64,000 nt of DNA from Lysinibacillus composti (GTDB lineage Bacteria > Bacillota > Bacilli > Bacillales_A > Planococcaceae). Made by a program: the position numbers and the translations under genes. The stretch lies in NCBI RefSeq assembly GCF_016908465.1, contig NZ_JAFBDY010000007.1:1-64000 (forward strand), in the 5' to 3' direction. Every line of letters begins with the position of its first letter. Within the stretch, counting starts at the first letter, position 1. The notes under the pieces were generated by a model that was given only the letters and a program-made list of their open reading frames with translations, was not told the DNA's origin and did no database searches. Positions 27,926 through 36,867 of this stretch are shown here, piece by piece.

Positions 27926-28678
27926 TTAGATTTTGTCTAATAAAGCTAAATAAGATTCTACTTGTAAGCTTGCACCGCCTACAAGCGCCCCATCGATGTG
28001 TTCTTTTGATAATAATTCTTCAATATTATCTGGTTTTACACTACCGCCATATTGAATGCGAATTTGCTGTGCTGTGCTGTTATCGTAAAGCTCTTCCACC
28101 ACTTTACGAATTTGGCCACAAACATGATTCGCATCTTCAGCAGTTGCAGTCTTTCCTGTTCCGATAGCCCAGATTGGTTCGTAAGCAATGACCATGTGCG
28201 CTACTTCTTCACTAGAAAATCCTTGAAGTGCTGCTTTCACTTGGTTTGAGACTTTTTCCTCTGTTTGACCTGCTTCACGCTCTTCTAATGTTTCGCCGCA
28301 ACAGATGATTGGAACGATGCCATGAGAAAGTGCTGCTTTCACTTTTTTATTCACAGCTTCATCTGTCTCATTGAAATATTCACGTCTCTCTGAGTGTCCC
28401 AAAATAACGTAATCCACATGAATAGCTTCTAATTGAGAAGGACTAATTTCACCTGTAAAGGCTCCTTCATTTTCAAAGTGCATATTTTGTGCACCAATCG
28501 CTAAATCTGTTTCAGTAGCAAGATCAACAAGTGTAGGTAAGTATAGGGCTGGAGCGCAAATAACCGCGTCCACTTTCTCATCTGACGGTACTGCTTCACG
28601 TACAGATTCAACAAATTCAACTGCTTCGTCAAATGTTTTATACATTTTCCAGTTACCTGCAATTATCGGTTTACGCAT
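27926..28678 (-). CDS. tpiA: triosephosphate isomerase
   Basis: 250 residues, [20 protein letters not shown] at the start (lysine of the active site in NWKM), the histidine in [10 protein letters not shown] and the catalytic glutamate in [12 protein letters not shown]. Interconverts dihydroxyacetone phosphate and glyceraldehyde 3-phosphate. It follows pgk by 11 bases with its own AGGAGGCAACTTC ribosome site. Confidence 0.97.
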   Translation of the reverse strand: MRKPIIAGNWKMYKTFDEAVEFVESVREAVPSDEKVDAVICAPALYLPTLVDLATETDLAIGAQNMHFENEGAFTGEISPSQLEAIHVDYVILGHSERREYFNETDEAVNKKVKAALSHGIVPIICCGETLEEREAGQTEEKVSNQVKAALQGFSSEEVAHMVIAYEPIWAIGTGKTATAEDANHVCGQIRKVVEELYDNSTAQQIRIQYGGSVKPDNIEELLSKEHIDGALVGGASLQVESYLALLDKI

Positions 28679-28689
28679 GAAGTTGCCTC

Positions 28690-29874
28690 CTATTTATCGT
28701 TTAGCGCTACAATTCCAGGAAGTTCTTTGCCTTCCATCAGTTCAAGAGACGCACCGCCACCAGTAGAAATATGATCCATAAGACCCGCAACTTCGAATTT
28801 TTCTACTGCTGCAGCGGAATCTCCTCCACCGATAATTGTATAGCCTTCTGTTTTCGCCATAGCTTCTGCTACAGTTTTTGTTCCATTTGCAAACTTGTCC
28901 ATTTCGAACACACCCATAGGCCCGTTCCAAATAATTAGTTTTGAACTTTCAATGACATCAGCGTATAAGTCTGCTGTTTTAGGTCCAATATCTAGACCCA
29001 TCCAGTCTTCTGGAATTGAATCAATATCAACCACTTTTGTTTCAGCATCTTTTGAAAATTCATTCGCTACAACTGCATCAATTGGCAAATAAAGTTTTAC
29101 CCCTTTTTCTTCTGCTTTTTGAATGAATGAGTTGGCAAGTTCAATCTTATCTTCCTCTAGTAACGATTTTCCGATTGAGTACCCTTGCGCTTTAGTAAAT
29201 GTGAATGAAAGTCCACCACCAATAATTAGGTTGTCTACTTTATCTAATAAGTTTTCGATTACGCCGATTTTATCTTTTACTTTCGCTCCACCAATGATCG
29301 CCGTAAATGGTCTTTCAGGATTAGATAATGCTTTTCCTAGTACGTCTAATTCCTTCATCATTAATAGACCTGATACAGCAGGAATGTGTTTTGCAATTCC
29401 TTCAGTTGAAGCATGTGCACGGTGAGCGGCACCAAATGCATCATTTACATATAAATCAGCTAATTTTGCAAAACTTTTCGCAAGTTCTTCATCGTTTTTT
29501 TCTTCGCCTTTGTGGAAACGAACATTTTCAAGTAATACGATGTCGCCGTCTTCCATTTTTGCAACTGCTTGCTCAACTGTTTCACCGATTGATTCATCTA
29601 ATTTTGTAACCGGCTTGTTCATGATTTCCGCTAAACGTTTCCCAACAGCTGTTAAACGCATCTCTTCATTTACTTCACCTTTTGGTCGACCTAAGTGAGA
29701 AGCTAAAATAACTTTTGCGCCCGACTCAACTAATTGTTGAATTGTTGGAATAGCTGCACGAATACGTGTTTCATCTGTAATTTTACCTTCCTCCATTGGA
29801 ACGTTAAAATCTACGCGGACAAACACTCGCTTGCCTTTTACATCGACATCATTCATCGTCTTCTTCAAAAACAT
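28690..29874 (-). CDS. pgk: phosphoglycerate kinase
   Basis: 394 residues. GGAGG 7 bases before the ATG and the [20 protein letters not shown] alignment to Bacillus Pgk support the start. Signature [11 protein letters not shown], substrate loop [11 protein letters not shown], nucleotide-binding [12 protein letters not shown] and [16 protein letters not shown]. Makes ATP from 1,3-bisphosphoglycerate. A terminator separates it from gapA upstream, so it probably has an extra promoter in 29880-29990. Confidence 0.97.
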   Translation of the reverse strand: MFLKKTMNDVDVKGKRVFVRVDFNVPMEEGKITDETRIRAAIPTIQQLVESGAKVILASHLGRPKGEVNEEMRLTAVGKRLAEIMNKPVTKLDESIGETVEQAVAKMEDGDIVLLENVRFHKGEEKNDEELAKSFAKLADLYVNDAFGAAHRAHASTEGIAKHIPAVSGLLMMKELDVLGKALSNPERPFTAIIGGAKVKDKIGVIENLLDKVDNLIIGGGLSFTFTKAQGYSIGKSLLEEDKIELANSFIQKAEEKGVKLYLPIDAVVANEFSKDAETKVVDIDSIPEDWMGLDIGPKTADLYADVIESSKLIIWNGPMGVFEMDKFANGTKTVAEAMAKTEGYTIIGGGDSAAAVEKFEVAGLMDHISTGGGASLELMEGKELPGIVALNDK

Positions 29875-30261
29875 GAAGAAACCTCCTTCATTTTGCTACT
29901 TTTAGACTTTCCTATTATTACTTTCTTTAACACATAATAGTCTATCAAAAGTCATTTAGGTATGTCTCATTTCACTACTATTTTATTTATCTACATAAAG
30001 AAGAAGCGATGGGTAATCCACCGCTTCTTTTACCCTCCATTATTATAAATGGAAATAAATATAAAGGCTATACTTTTTGTGTTGAAAATCCTTAAATATG
30101 TTACACTTTTTTCTCCATCTAAATTTCTCTACCATACTGTACATTTGCCCCTGTGAGTCATACGCTTACAGGGAAATTGAAGCAGTAAGGAGAATATAAA
30201 TTCAGGACGTCATTTCCATTCAAACATTTGAATAGTATGTCACATTAGACTAAGTCAAAGT
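29875..30261. other. gapA-pgk spacer
   Basis: About 390 bases with a terminator (30001-30029) and, nearer gapA, a hairpin CCCTGT...ACAGGG around 30150-30172 whose role is unclear. No gene seen. Confidence 0.45.
30001..30029 (-). terminator. terminator downstream of gapA
   Basis: AAGAAGCG/CGCTTCTT stem with extra pairing TGG/CCA inside; T-rich on the minus strand. It would make cggR-gapA a separate transcript or reduce read-through to pgk. Confidence 0.75.
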
Positions 30262-31272
30262 TTATTTATTAAACCCTTGTTGTGAAATATATTTTGCTAA
30301 TTCCATTAATCGAGTTGAATAACCAATTTCATTGTCATACCAAGCAAGCACTTTGATCATATTATTATCTAATACCATTGTTGAAAGTCCATCAACAGTA
30401 GATGAATGATGATTACCGTTATAATCGATTGAAACTAATGGTAACTCATTGTAGTCGAGAATACCTTTTAGTTCACCATTTGCCGCTTCTTTTAATGCGT
30501 TATTCACATCATCAATTGTGACATTTTCTTTTAACTCCGCAACTAAGTCTACACACGATACATTCGGAGTAGGAACTCGCATAGAAAATCCATCTAATTT
30601 TCCTTTTAAATGCGGAAGTACTTTAGCAACTGCAATGGCTGCCCCAGTTGTAGTTGGAATCATAGAAACTGCCCCAGCACGCGCTCTTCTTGGATCACTA
30701 TGTGGGAAGTCTAAAATACGTTGGTCATTTGTATATGAGTGAATTGTCGTCATAAGACCACGGACAATACCAAATTTTTCGTCTAGCACTTTCGCAACAG
30801 GCGCTAAACAGTTCGTTGTACATGATGCGTTTGAAATGACATCTTGTGTTGGATCGTACAGAGTATGGTTAACACCCATTACGTATGTTGGCATATCCCC
30901 TTTAGCAGGTGCTGATAGAATTGCCTTTTTCGCACCAGCTTGAACGTGCTTACCTACGTCCTCCATTGAGCGGAATCGACCAGTAGCTTCTACAACTACA
31001 TCAACATCTAATTCGCCCCATGGTAATTTTGCCGGGTCAGGCTCAGAGAATACTTGAACTCGTTTGCCGTTTACGAGAAATGCATCATCTTCTGATCCAA
31101 CTTCCGCATCATAGATCCCATGAATTGAATCGTATTTAAGTAAGTGTGCCAGTTGATGTGCATCCGTTAAATCATTCACTGCCACAACTTCAAATTCTTC
31201 TTGTTTCATTGCTTCACGAAATACTAGTCTTCCAATTCTTCCAAAACCGTTTATTGCAATTTTTACCGCCAT
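30262..31272 (-). CDS. gapA: glyceraldehyde-3-phosphate dehydrogenase, NAD type
   Basis: 336 residues. Rossmann motif INGFGRIGRLVFREA, NAD-specific aspartate in VNDLTDA, catalytic cysteine in SNASCTTNCLAPV and the C-terminal WYDNEIGYSTRLMEL. It makes 1,3-bisphosphoglycerate in glycolysis. It follows the cggR repressor gene by 78 bases on the same strand, as in B. subtilis, and is probably induced when CggR binds fructose-1,6-bisphosphate. Confidence 0.96.
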   Translation of the reverse strand: MAVKIAINGFGRIGRLVFREAMKQEEFEVVAVNDLTDAHQLAHLLKYDSIHGIYDAEVGSEDDAFLVNGKRVQVFSEPDPAKLPWGELDVDVVVEATGRFRSMEDVGKHVQAGAKKAILSAPAKGDMPTYVMGVNHTLYDPTQDVISNASCTTNCLAPVAKVLDEKFGIVRGLMTTIHSYTNDQRILDFPHSDPRRARAGAVSMIPTTTGAAIAVAKVLPHLKGKLDGFSMRVPTPNVSCVDLVAELKENVTIDDVNNALKEAANGELKGILDYNELPLVSIDYNGNHHSSTVDGLSTMVLDNNMIKVLAWYDNEIGYSTRLMELAKYISQQGFNK

Positions 31273-31350
31273 AAGTTAACTTCCTCCATATAATCAATTT
31301 TTAGAATAAGTTTCTAGGCTACCTCACAACAGTGTAGCCTTTCTTAAAGT

Positions 31351-32379
31351 TTATAAACCCTCAATTATTCGATTTGCACAAGCCTCATCTGTGATTAACA
31401 CCGTTTGTTTCGGTGCATTTTTGAAATAGGCATTAAGTGCTTTTGCCTTGTTTGCTCCACCAGCAATCGCAATAATATTTGGACTACTTTTCACCTGTTC
31501 AAGTTGAATCCCGATTGTGTTAATTCGGTATACGATTTGACCAGATTCATTAAAATAATAACCAAATGCTTCCCCTACAGCTTTGCTCGTTTTTAAAAGG
31601 TCAATAATTTCTGAGCTCGTATTTCTTCGAGTGGCCATTTCTTTCGCAGTACCAATGCCATGGATGACAAGGTCGATATTGTCATATATCTCAAGCATTT
31701 CTTTAACTTTTGGCTCTTCTAACATCAGCTCATATGCTTGCTCACTTAAATATTCTGGAAAATATAATGTTCGATATGTAGCCTTACATTTGTTTGCAAA
31801 CTCAGCCACTAACGTGTTTGCTTGGTTTTCCAATTCTTCACCAATACTTCCACGTGCAGCAATAAATCGTAAAGTATTTAGCGATTTAACTGGAGATAAA
31901 TGATTGGCTAGTGCTGCAACAGATGAACCACCTGTCACTGCAACGTCATTGTTCTTTTTCGCAAGATCCATTAATAGCGTAACCGCTTCTTTCCCTAGTA
32001 ATGTTGATACACTATGGTCTGTTTCAAGATCACCCGGAACAATAATGACTTTATTAATTCCTAATATGGACGATAACGTTGTTTCCTTTGCTTTTAGTCC
32101 GGAAAGCTCCTGGAATAAAGGCTTTAATTGTTCTAAAATGACACGCCCATATTCGGTTGAAATCATTCCTTTTTGCGTCATCTCAATTAAGTTTTGTTCC
32201 TTTAGTAAAGCTGTTTCATTTCGCACTTCTCGTTCAGATAATTGCAATGAATCGATTAACACTCTTCTTCCAATCGGTCCACTTGCATCAATCATTTGAA
32301 GAACGCGATACCTAACCTGAATTAAACTGAACATTTCCGGTACAATTGACCGAACTGCGTCTTCATATCCTTTGATCAC
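31351..32379 (-). CDS. cggR: central glycolytic genes regulator CggR
   Basis: 342 residues from the GTG at 32379 (GGTAGGTG 8 bases upstream). A GTG 45 bases earlier (32424) lies inside the operator and would add residues not found in relatives. N-terminal winged helix (RYRVLQMI..GPIGRRVLIDSLQLSEREVRNE read in pieces) and a SorC/DeoR sugar-binding domain (GDLETDHSVSTLLGKEAVTL, AVTGGSSVAALA, GIGTAKEMATRRN). It represses its own operon in the absence of fructose-1,6-bisphosphate. Confidence 0.92.
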   Translation of the reverse strand: MIKGYEDAVRSIVPEMFSLIQVRYRVLQMIDASGPIGRRVLIDSLQLSEREVRNETALLKEQNLIEMTQKGMISTEYGRVILEQLKPLFQELSGLKAKETTLSSILGINKVIIVPGDLETDHSVSTLLGKEAVTLLMDLAKKNNDVAVTGGSSVAALANHLSPVKSLNTLRFIAARGSIGEELENQANTLVAEFANKCKATYRTLYFPEYLSEQAYELMLEEPKVKEMLEIYDNIDLVIHGIGTAKEMATRRNTSSEIIDLLKTSKAVGEAFGYYFNESGQIVYRINTIGIQLEQVKSSPNIIAIAGGANKAKALNAYFKNAPKQTVLITDEACANRIIEGL

Positions 32380-32407
32380 ATCATACACACCTACCAATAC
32401 ACCAATT

Positions 32408-32442
32408 GGACAACTTTGCCCCACTGGTACAAAAATGCCCCA
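32408..32442 (-). promoter_or_regulatory. CggR operator, two tandem half-sites
   Basis: On the minus strand TGGGGCATTTTTGTACC (32442-32426) and TGGGGCAAAGTTGTCC (32423-32408) repeat head to tail at 19 bp. The pattern GGGGCA-n-TTGTnCC resembles the known B. subtilis operator CGGGAC-N6-TGTC in tandem. Located between promoter and cggR. Confidence 0.75.
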
Positions 32443-32472
32443 CTAGGAGTAAAAAAATAACTTTCTAAACCA

Positions 32473-32501
32473 ATTATACATATTTGAGGATAATACTACA
32501 A
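32473..32501 (-). promoter_or_regulatory. sigma-A promoter of cggR-gapA
   Basis: On the minus strand -35 TTGTAG (32501-32496), 17-base spacer, -10 TATAAT (32478-32473). The operator begins about 30 bases downstream of the -10, fitting a roadblock mechanism. Confidence 0.7.
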
Positions 32502-32511
32502 ATTTTTTTCC

Positions 32512-32751
32512 TTACTTTACTTTATTCAATTCTTCATATAATGTCACATAATCTAAAATTCCATATTGTAAAATCTGTTCATTATATTCAACGACAGGAA
32601 TCATAATCATAAACTTTTCATGTAATTCATGGTTTTCTTCTATATTAATGAGCTCTATGTCAAATTGTAATTCTTCTTGAACCAGTTTTAGTGTCATGAG
32701 TCCGTCAGTGCAAAGTGAACAATTGGGTCTGCTATAAAATTTTACGTTCAT
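32512..32751 (-). CDS. glutaredoxin-like (DUF836) protein
   Basis: 79 residues with a thioredoxin-fold start VKFYSRPNCSLCTDGLM; CSLC is the redox pair (C-x-x-C). The loop MIPVVEYN supplies the cis-proline. Short glutaredoxin-family proteins of this kind are thiol oxidoreductases of unclear partner. Encoded just upstream of cggR on the same strand with only about 10 bases to the cggR promoter. Confidence 0.85.
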   Translation of the reverse strand: MNVKFYSRPNCSLCTDGLMTLKLVQEELQFDIELINIEENHELHEKFMIMIPVVEYNEQILQYGILDYVTLYEELNKVK

Positions 32752-32878
32752 AAAAGCCTCCTATAAAAATAATTTGTTTAATAAGCATCTCAAAGTTGTC
32801 ATGAATAATCAAATAAAAGTTACACAAACTATATTCTGTACTCTTTTGTACTATAACTTTCTGGGAGGATTTTAACGT

Positions 32879-33499
32879 ATGGAAAACCAATTCACAAATG
32901 AATCTCAAACGACTCAAGGGAATATGCCCCTTTCAATGAATCATGGTGCACACGAAGTGCTAGATGTTCATGAAGTATTAAGTGCAGCAATTGCTGGTCT
33001 AAACCAATTCATTCTTTTACGTCCACATGTACAAGACCAAGAACTTCTTAATATTTTGGACAGACAGTATGCATTTATGCTTGATGAATATAATATTACG
33101 GCAGAATGCTTTAAAACTGGTCAAGATCCTAGCCACCCAACTCGTTCTTACAAAATGCAAATGGGCAATGATTCAAAATATGGCCTAACACCGGGTCAAC
33201 CTAAAAAGCCTATGACATCTGCAAGTGAACTGAATGACGGTATTATTTCTGGCTTCTTATTAGCTTGCCACAAAACAGGGGCAACTGGTAAAACAATGGC
33301 TGCTCTAGAAGCAACAAACCCAGTAGTTCGTCGTGTTCTTCAAGACTCAGTACCAAACTGTATCGAAATGGCATACGAATTATCACTTTACCAAAACAAA
33401 CAAGGCTATTACCAAATCCCACAATTATCACCATCAGACATGCAAGCAATGTTAAACATGTACGGCCAAGCTGATAAAGCTAAAGATATGCCTAACTAA
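32879..33499 (+). CDS. CotF-family spore coat protein
   Basis: 206 residues, GGGAGG upstream of the ATG. After a polar N-terminus, HEVLDVHEVLSAAIAGLNQF and then DQELLNILDRQYAFMLDEYN form the ferritin-like helical core of CotF-type coat proteins; the C-terminal half has PNCIEMAYELSLYQNKQGYY, a typical coat-protein motif. It is expected to be made late in sporulation in the mother cell and assembled in the coat. Its presence marks the host as a spore former. Promoter not identified. Confidence 0.88.
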   Translation: MENQFTNESQTTQGNMPLSMNHGAHEVLDVHEVLSAAIAGLNQFILLRPHVQDQELLNILDRQYAFMLDEYNITAECFKTGQDPSHPTRSYKMQMGNDSKYGLTPGQPKKPMTSASELNDGIISGFLLACHKTGATGKTMAALEATNPVVRRVLQDSVPNCIEMAYELSLYQNKQGYYQIPQLSPSDMQAMLNMYGQADKAKDMPN

Positions 33500-33624
33500 T
33501 AAGCTGCTTGTTACTCGAGCTGGACGAAGGCATGAGTGAATAAGACCGCGCTGTGACGACGGCTGATTAAAGAAAAGCGTAAGGCTTACAATATCCTCTG
33601 TGTAGAAAAGCAGAGGGAAAGATC

Positions 33625-33665
33625 AATCCATTCTGTGCTATGCGGGCACAGAGTGGATTTTTTTA
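33625..33665 (+). terminator. terminator of the spore coat gene
   Basis: Arms of 14 bases, AATCCATTCTGTGC (33625-33638) with 33646-33659, followed by T7. Confidence 0.85.
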
Positions 33666-33717
33666 AGTGGATAATGTGATAATACATTTGATGTAGAGGG
33701 TTTGACCTGATTAATGA

Positions 33718-34126
33718 TATGAAATCCTCTTCATACAGTTAATGAAGGGGTTTTTGAATTGAATTTCACTATGAAATCCTCTTCATACAGTCGCTGCCCC
33801 GATGAAGTTCATTTTCATTGCGTCTCTTTCTTATTTTGAACTTCATTGCCCTGATGAAGTTCATTTCCATTGCGCCTCTTTGTTATTTTGAACTTCATCG
33901 GGGTAATGAAGTTCATTTCCATTGCACCTCTGAACTTCATTACCCCGATGAAGTTCATTTCAATTGCATCTCTTTCTAGTATTAAACTTCATTGCCCCAA
34001 TGAAGTTCATTCTCCGTGCTCTCCTTCCCAATTTTGAACTTCATTACCCCGATGAAATTCATTCCCCGTGCTCTCCTACCTAATTTTGAACTTCATGCAT
34101 ACACCCAATGAAGTTCATTTCATTTA
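33718..34126. repeat. 52-bp-period repeat array B
   Basis: A 22-bp repeat starting TATGAAATCC occurs at 33718 and 33770, exactly 52 bp apart. Then units with core GAACTTCATTnCCCCGATGAAGTTCATT have the (G/A)ATGAAG point at 33801, 33853, 33905, 33947, 33999, 34051 and 34107 (steps 52, 52, 42, 52, 52, 56). Each core is palindromic. Between cores lies TTCCATTGCATCTCTTT-like sequence, similar to the TGCATCTCTTATT tail in array A. No gene. Confidence 0.85.
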
Positions 34127-34141
34127 CCACCCGACAACAAA

Positions 34142-34178
34142 AAACCACCGCATTCAATAATCATGAATACGGTGGTTT
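34142..34178. terminator. bidirectional terminator
   Basis: AAACCACCGCATTCA (34142-34156) pairs with 34164-34178 with one mismatch; A/T tracts on both sides. It lies past the end of repeat array B and may terminate the tRNA transcript. Confidence 0.7.
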
Positions 34179-34454
34179 ACTATTTAAAAACCTCAAACTA
34201 ACTATTTGCTATTAAAACTCTAACGATCTCGAACATCTATTAGGAAATATCAACATTAAAAGAAATTATTTACTTTATTAGAAAGATATTTAATCAAAAT
34301 TAGTTTAAAGAGAATGAAAAAGGGATAAAATAAATTGGTACAGTAATTTCCTTTTATCCCATTTTTTTCATTCTTACTGTATTGGTTAGGCTGCTATACT
34401 AATCAATACAGTGAGGTCTAACTATTAAAAAAGGTTATATTTGAAACAGTAAAA

Positions 34455-34529
34455 TGGCGCCCTCGGAGGGAATCGAACCCCCAGCGGAAGAACCGGAATC
34501 TTCAGTGTTATCCATTACACCACGAGGAC
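34455..34529 (-). tRNA. tRNA-Arg (anticodon CCG)
   Basis: 75 nt with encoded CCA. Acceptor GTCCTCG/CGAGGGC (one GU pair), D-arm GTGT..ACAC, anticodon stem GAAGA/TCTTC with loop TTCCGGT giving CCG, T-arm GGGGG-TTCGATT-CCCTC. It reads the rare codon CGG. A tRNA-Arg near clpP is also found in B. subtilis. Confidence 0.95.
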
Positions 34530-34822
34530 TAAATATATTATTAGGTACTACTCGTAACGATGTTGAAAACTGAATAATAAATTGTATACATTAAAAAACA
34601 CGGACCACATTATTATACAAATTTCCCTCATACAAATCAACTATTTAATTTCATAATATTAAACTTTAATTTGTTTTATTTTCAACATAGAGGACATTGG
34701 CACTATTACTTTACTCCACATGACTAAACTATATATAAATTATCATCATTTCCCCCTGTATCATCACTTCTGAATGTTAATTGAACTTTCTTCATATATA
34801 TGTAGAAAAGGTAGACTTAACA
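34530..34822. other. intergenic region upstream of clpP
   Basis: AT-rich, no gene or clear RNA seen. The tRNA promoter should be in its left part on the minus strand. Confidence 0.35.
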
Positions 34823-34853
34823 TTTGACCATCCTTGACTATTCAGAGTATGAT
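34823..34853 (+). promoter_or_regulatory. CtsR-like operator over the clpP promoter
   Basis: The minus strand of 34823-34839 reads AGTCAAGGATGGTCAAA, one mismatch from the CtsR consensus RGTCAAANANRGTCAAA. On the + strand it covers a -35 TTGACC (34824-34829) with -10 TATGAT at 34848-34853 (spacer 18). Fits heat-shock repression of clpP by CtsR. Confidence 0.7.
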
Positions 34854-34927
34854 ACTGTTATAGCTGAAATAACATTAAAATTCAGCATTGTAGAATACGA
34901 TCAAATTTCTATTAGGAGGATTTCACA

Positions 34928-35521
34928 ATGAATTTAATTCCTACAGTTATTGAACAAACAAATCGCGGTGAACGTGCATACGATATTTACTCACGCTTAC
35001 TTAAAGACCGCATCATTTTACTAGGAAGCGCAATTGATGACAATGTGGCAAACTCTATTGTTGCTCAATTATTATTCCTAGAAGCTGAAGATCCAGAGAA
35101 AGACATTTCTCTTTACATCAACTCTCCAGGTGGTTCGATCACAGCTGGTATGGCCATCTATGACACAATGCAATTTATTAAACCAAAAGTTTCAACAATT
35201 TGTATTGGTATGGCTGCATCAATGGGTGCTTTCTTACTTACTGCAGGTGAGCCAGGAAAACGTTATGCATTACCAAATGCAGAAGTTATGATTCACCAAC
35301 CACTAGGCGGTGCACAAGGTCAAGCTACTGAAATTGAAATTGCTGCGAAACGTATTCTATTCTTACGTGATAAATTAAATGGAATTTTAGCAGAACGCTC
35401 TGGTCAACCACTAGAGAGAATCGCTAGAGATACAGACCGTGACAATTTCATGACTGCTGAACAAGCAAAAGAATACGGTTTAATTGACCACATCATTACT
35501 CGTAGCGAAAAATCAAAATAA
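34928..35521 (+). CDS. clpP: ATP-dependent Clp protease proteolytic subunit
   Basis: 197 residues, GGAGG before the ATG. Catalytic triad S98 ([11 protein letters not shown]), H123 ([10 protein letters not shown]) and D172 ([10 protein letters not shown]). It forms the tetradecameric chamber that works with ClpX, ClpC and ClpE and degrades tmRNA-tagged proteins. A CtsR-like operator precedes it. Monocistronic, with a terminator after it. Confidence 0.97.
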   Translation: MNLIPTVIEQTNRGERAYDIYSRLLKDRIILLGSAIDDNVANSIVAQLLFLEAEDPEKDISLYINSPGGSITAGMAIYDTMQFIKPKVSTICIGMAASMGAFLLTAGEPGKRYALPNAEVMIHQPLGGAQGQATEIEIAAKRILFLRDKLNGILAERSGQPLERIARDTDRDNFMTAEQAKEYGLIDHIITRSEKSK

Positions 35522-35537
35522 TTTCTTGCCAAGCGAA

Positions 35538-35570
35538 GGGCTGTCCAAAAAAATGGGACAGCTCTTTTTT
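35538..35570 (+). terminator. terminator of clpP
   Basis: GGGCTGTCC (35538-35546) with GGACAGCTC (35556-35564), followed by T6. Confidence 0.85.
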
Positions 35571-35587
35571 GTTATCATCACACTTTT

Positions 35588-36220
35588 CTACACACCAAAA
35601 TATTTTCCAATTTCATCTACTAATTGTTGAGTTACAAAATGCCCACCAATATAAGGATAATGCTGAACTATGGCACCTTTTTCTTCAAAAAATTCTTTAC
35701 TTTGCTCACTCCAACTATAAGGAATGACCTGATCTTGTTCTCCATGTGCTAGAAGAATTCGCACATTGTTCATTGGTGCGTGTTGCATCTCTTGCACCAC
35801 GATTTGAGGTAAATACCCACTTAACGAAACGATTCCAGCCAGTTTGTTCCCTAAAATTGTCACAAGGGATTGACTAAGAATGGCCCCTTGACTAAATCCT
35901 AATAAATATAATTGATCAGCATCAATTGGATATTCCTCTACTGCTTTATTGATAAACTCTTGAATATCTTGAATAATTTTTACAAAAGGTTCTCGATGCG
36001 GTACGCCAATACGTTCAATAGTAAAGAACGAAAAACCAGGTGGCTGACTAATAGGCCCTCTTAAACTAAAGATAAAGTAATCCTGTTTCACCGCTTGTAA
36101 AATAGATGGTAAATCCTGTTCATTACTTCCCATACCATGCATAACAAAAATTGCAGGATACGACTTTCCTTCTGTCTTCTCTTGAGGTTCACTTAATGAA
36201 TAAATCAGTTGTGTTTTCAA
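35588..36220 (-). CDS. phospholipase/carboxylesterase-family alpha/beta hydrolase
   Basis: 210 residues from a TTG at 36220 with TTGGAGG 8 bases upstream; a frame 57 bases longer has no site and lacks similarity. Motifs: oxyanion region FVMHGMGSNEQDL, nucleophile in LGFSQGAILSQ, aspartate in HGEQDQVIPY and histidine in GGHFV. This matches the PF02230-type esterases. Substrate unknown. It stands between clpP and crh on the minus strand. Confidence 0.83.
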   Translation of the reverse strand: MKTQLIYSLSEPQEKTEGKSYPAIFVMHGMGSNEQDLPSILQAVKQDYFIFSLRGPISQPPGFSFFTIERIGVPHREPFVKIIQDIQEFINKAVEEYPIDADQLYLLGFSQGAILSQSLVTILGNKLAGIVSLSGYLPQIVVQEMQHAPMNNVRILLAHGEQDQVIPYSWSEQSKEFFEEKGAIVQHYPYIGGHFVTQQLVDEIGKYFGV

Positions 36221-36467
36221 TTGTTCTTTCCTCCAATATGTACTGCTCTCATCATTGATTTTTATAAGTATTCCCAAAAAATCAATTTCGTCCTATCTAA
36301 CCTGAGTTGTACTAACGTTAACATTGCGAATCTTGCGAGGCAATTCGGAAACAATTTTATTTCGAAATAACCTAGTGAAGAGATTCATGAGCAGGATTTC
36401 ACTAGAAAAGGGAAATTTACGACCGAGTAATTTATTTTTGTGAAATACTAAATGAAGATAAAAAAAG

Positions 36468-36491
36468 CGCTCGCAAAAAAATTTGCGAGCG
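36468..36491 (-). terminator. terminator downstream of crh
   Basis: CGCTCGCAAA (36468-36477) pairs with TTTGCGAGCG (36482-36491); followed on the minus strand by CTTTTTTTATC. Ends the nudix-rapZ-yvcK-whiA-crh transcript. Confidence 0.88.
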
Positions 36492-36512
36492 TTTACAAAA
36501 GTTTATAAAATT

Positions 36513-36770
36513 TTAATCTGCCTTTTGGATAATCGAAGAAAGACCTTTAATTGCGTCAGATTCGTCACTGCCATCTGCAATTAGAGTAACTGTAGTTCCG
36601 CGTGCGATTGCTAAACTCATGATGCCCATAATCGATTTAGCGTTAACTTTTTTCTCTTCTTTCTTTAAATAAACCTCTGCTTTATAACGATTCGCTTCTT
36701 GAACGAATAAAGCAGCCTGTCTAGCTTGTAACCCAGTTTTCAACTTAACCTCAACATTGGTTTCAACCAT
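36513..36770 (-). CDS. crh: catabolite repression HPr-like protein Crh
   Basis: 85 residues of HPr fold. Position 15 is glutamine (KTGLQARQAALF) instead of the phosphotransfer histidine, while S46 (NAKSIMGIMSLA) is kept; that combination defines Crh rather than HPr. HprK, encoded at 52.4 kb, phosphorylates S46 so that Crh can act as CcpA corepressor. Last gene of the whiA-yvcK-rapZ run. Confidence 0.93.
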   Translation of the reverse strand: MVETNVEVKLKTGLQARQAALFVQEANRYKAEVYLKKEEKKVNAKSIMGIMSLAIARGTTVTLIADGSDESDAIKGLSSIIQKAD

Positions 36771-36867
36771 TTCGCAAACATCCTTTCACAACCGATCATC
36801 AATATAATTTTATCTTATCTAAATTATATGAAAAGAACAATGTATCATTCTTTATTTTTTTGTAACT

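Noticed and set aside
32380-32424. N-terminal extension of CggR from GTG 32424
   Set aside because: The start lies within the tandem operator and the extra residues do not align with the family.
33718-34126. CRISPR-like array at 52-bp pitch
   Set aside because: Both the palindromic core and the sequence between cores are related from unit to unit, unlike unique spacers, and no cas genes are present.
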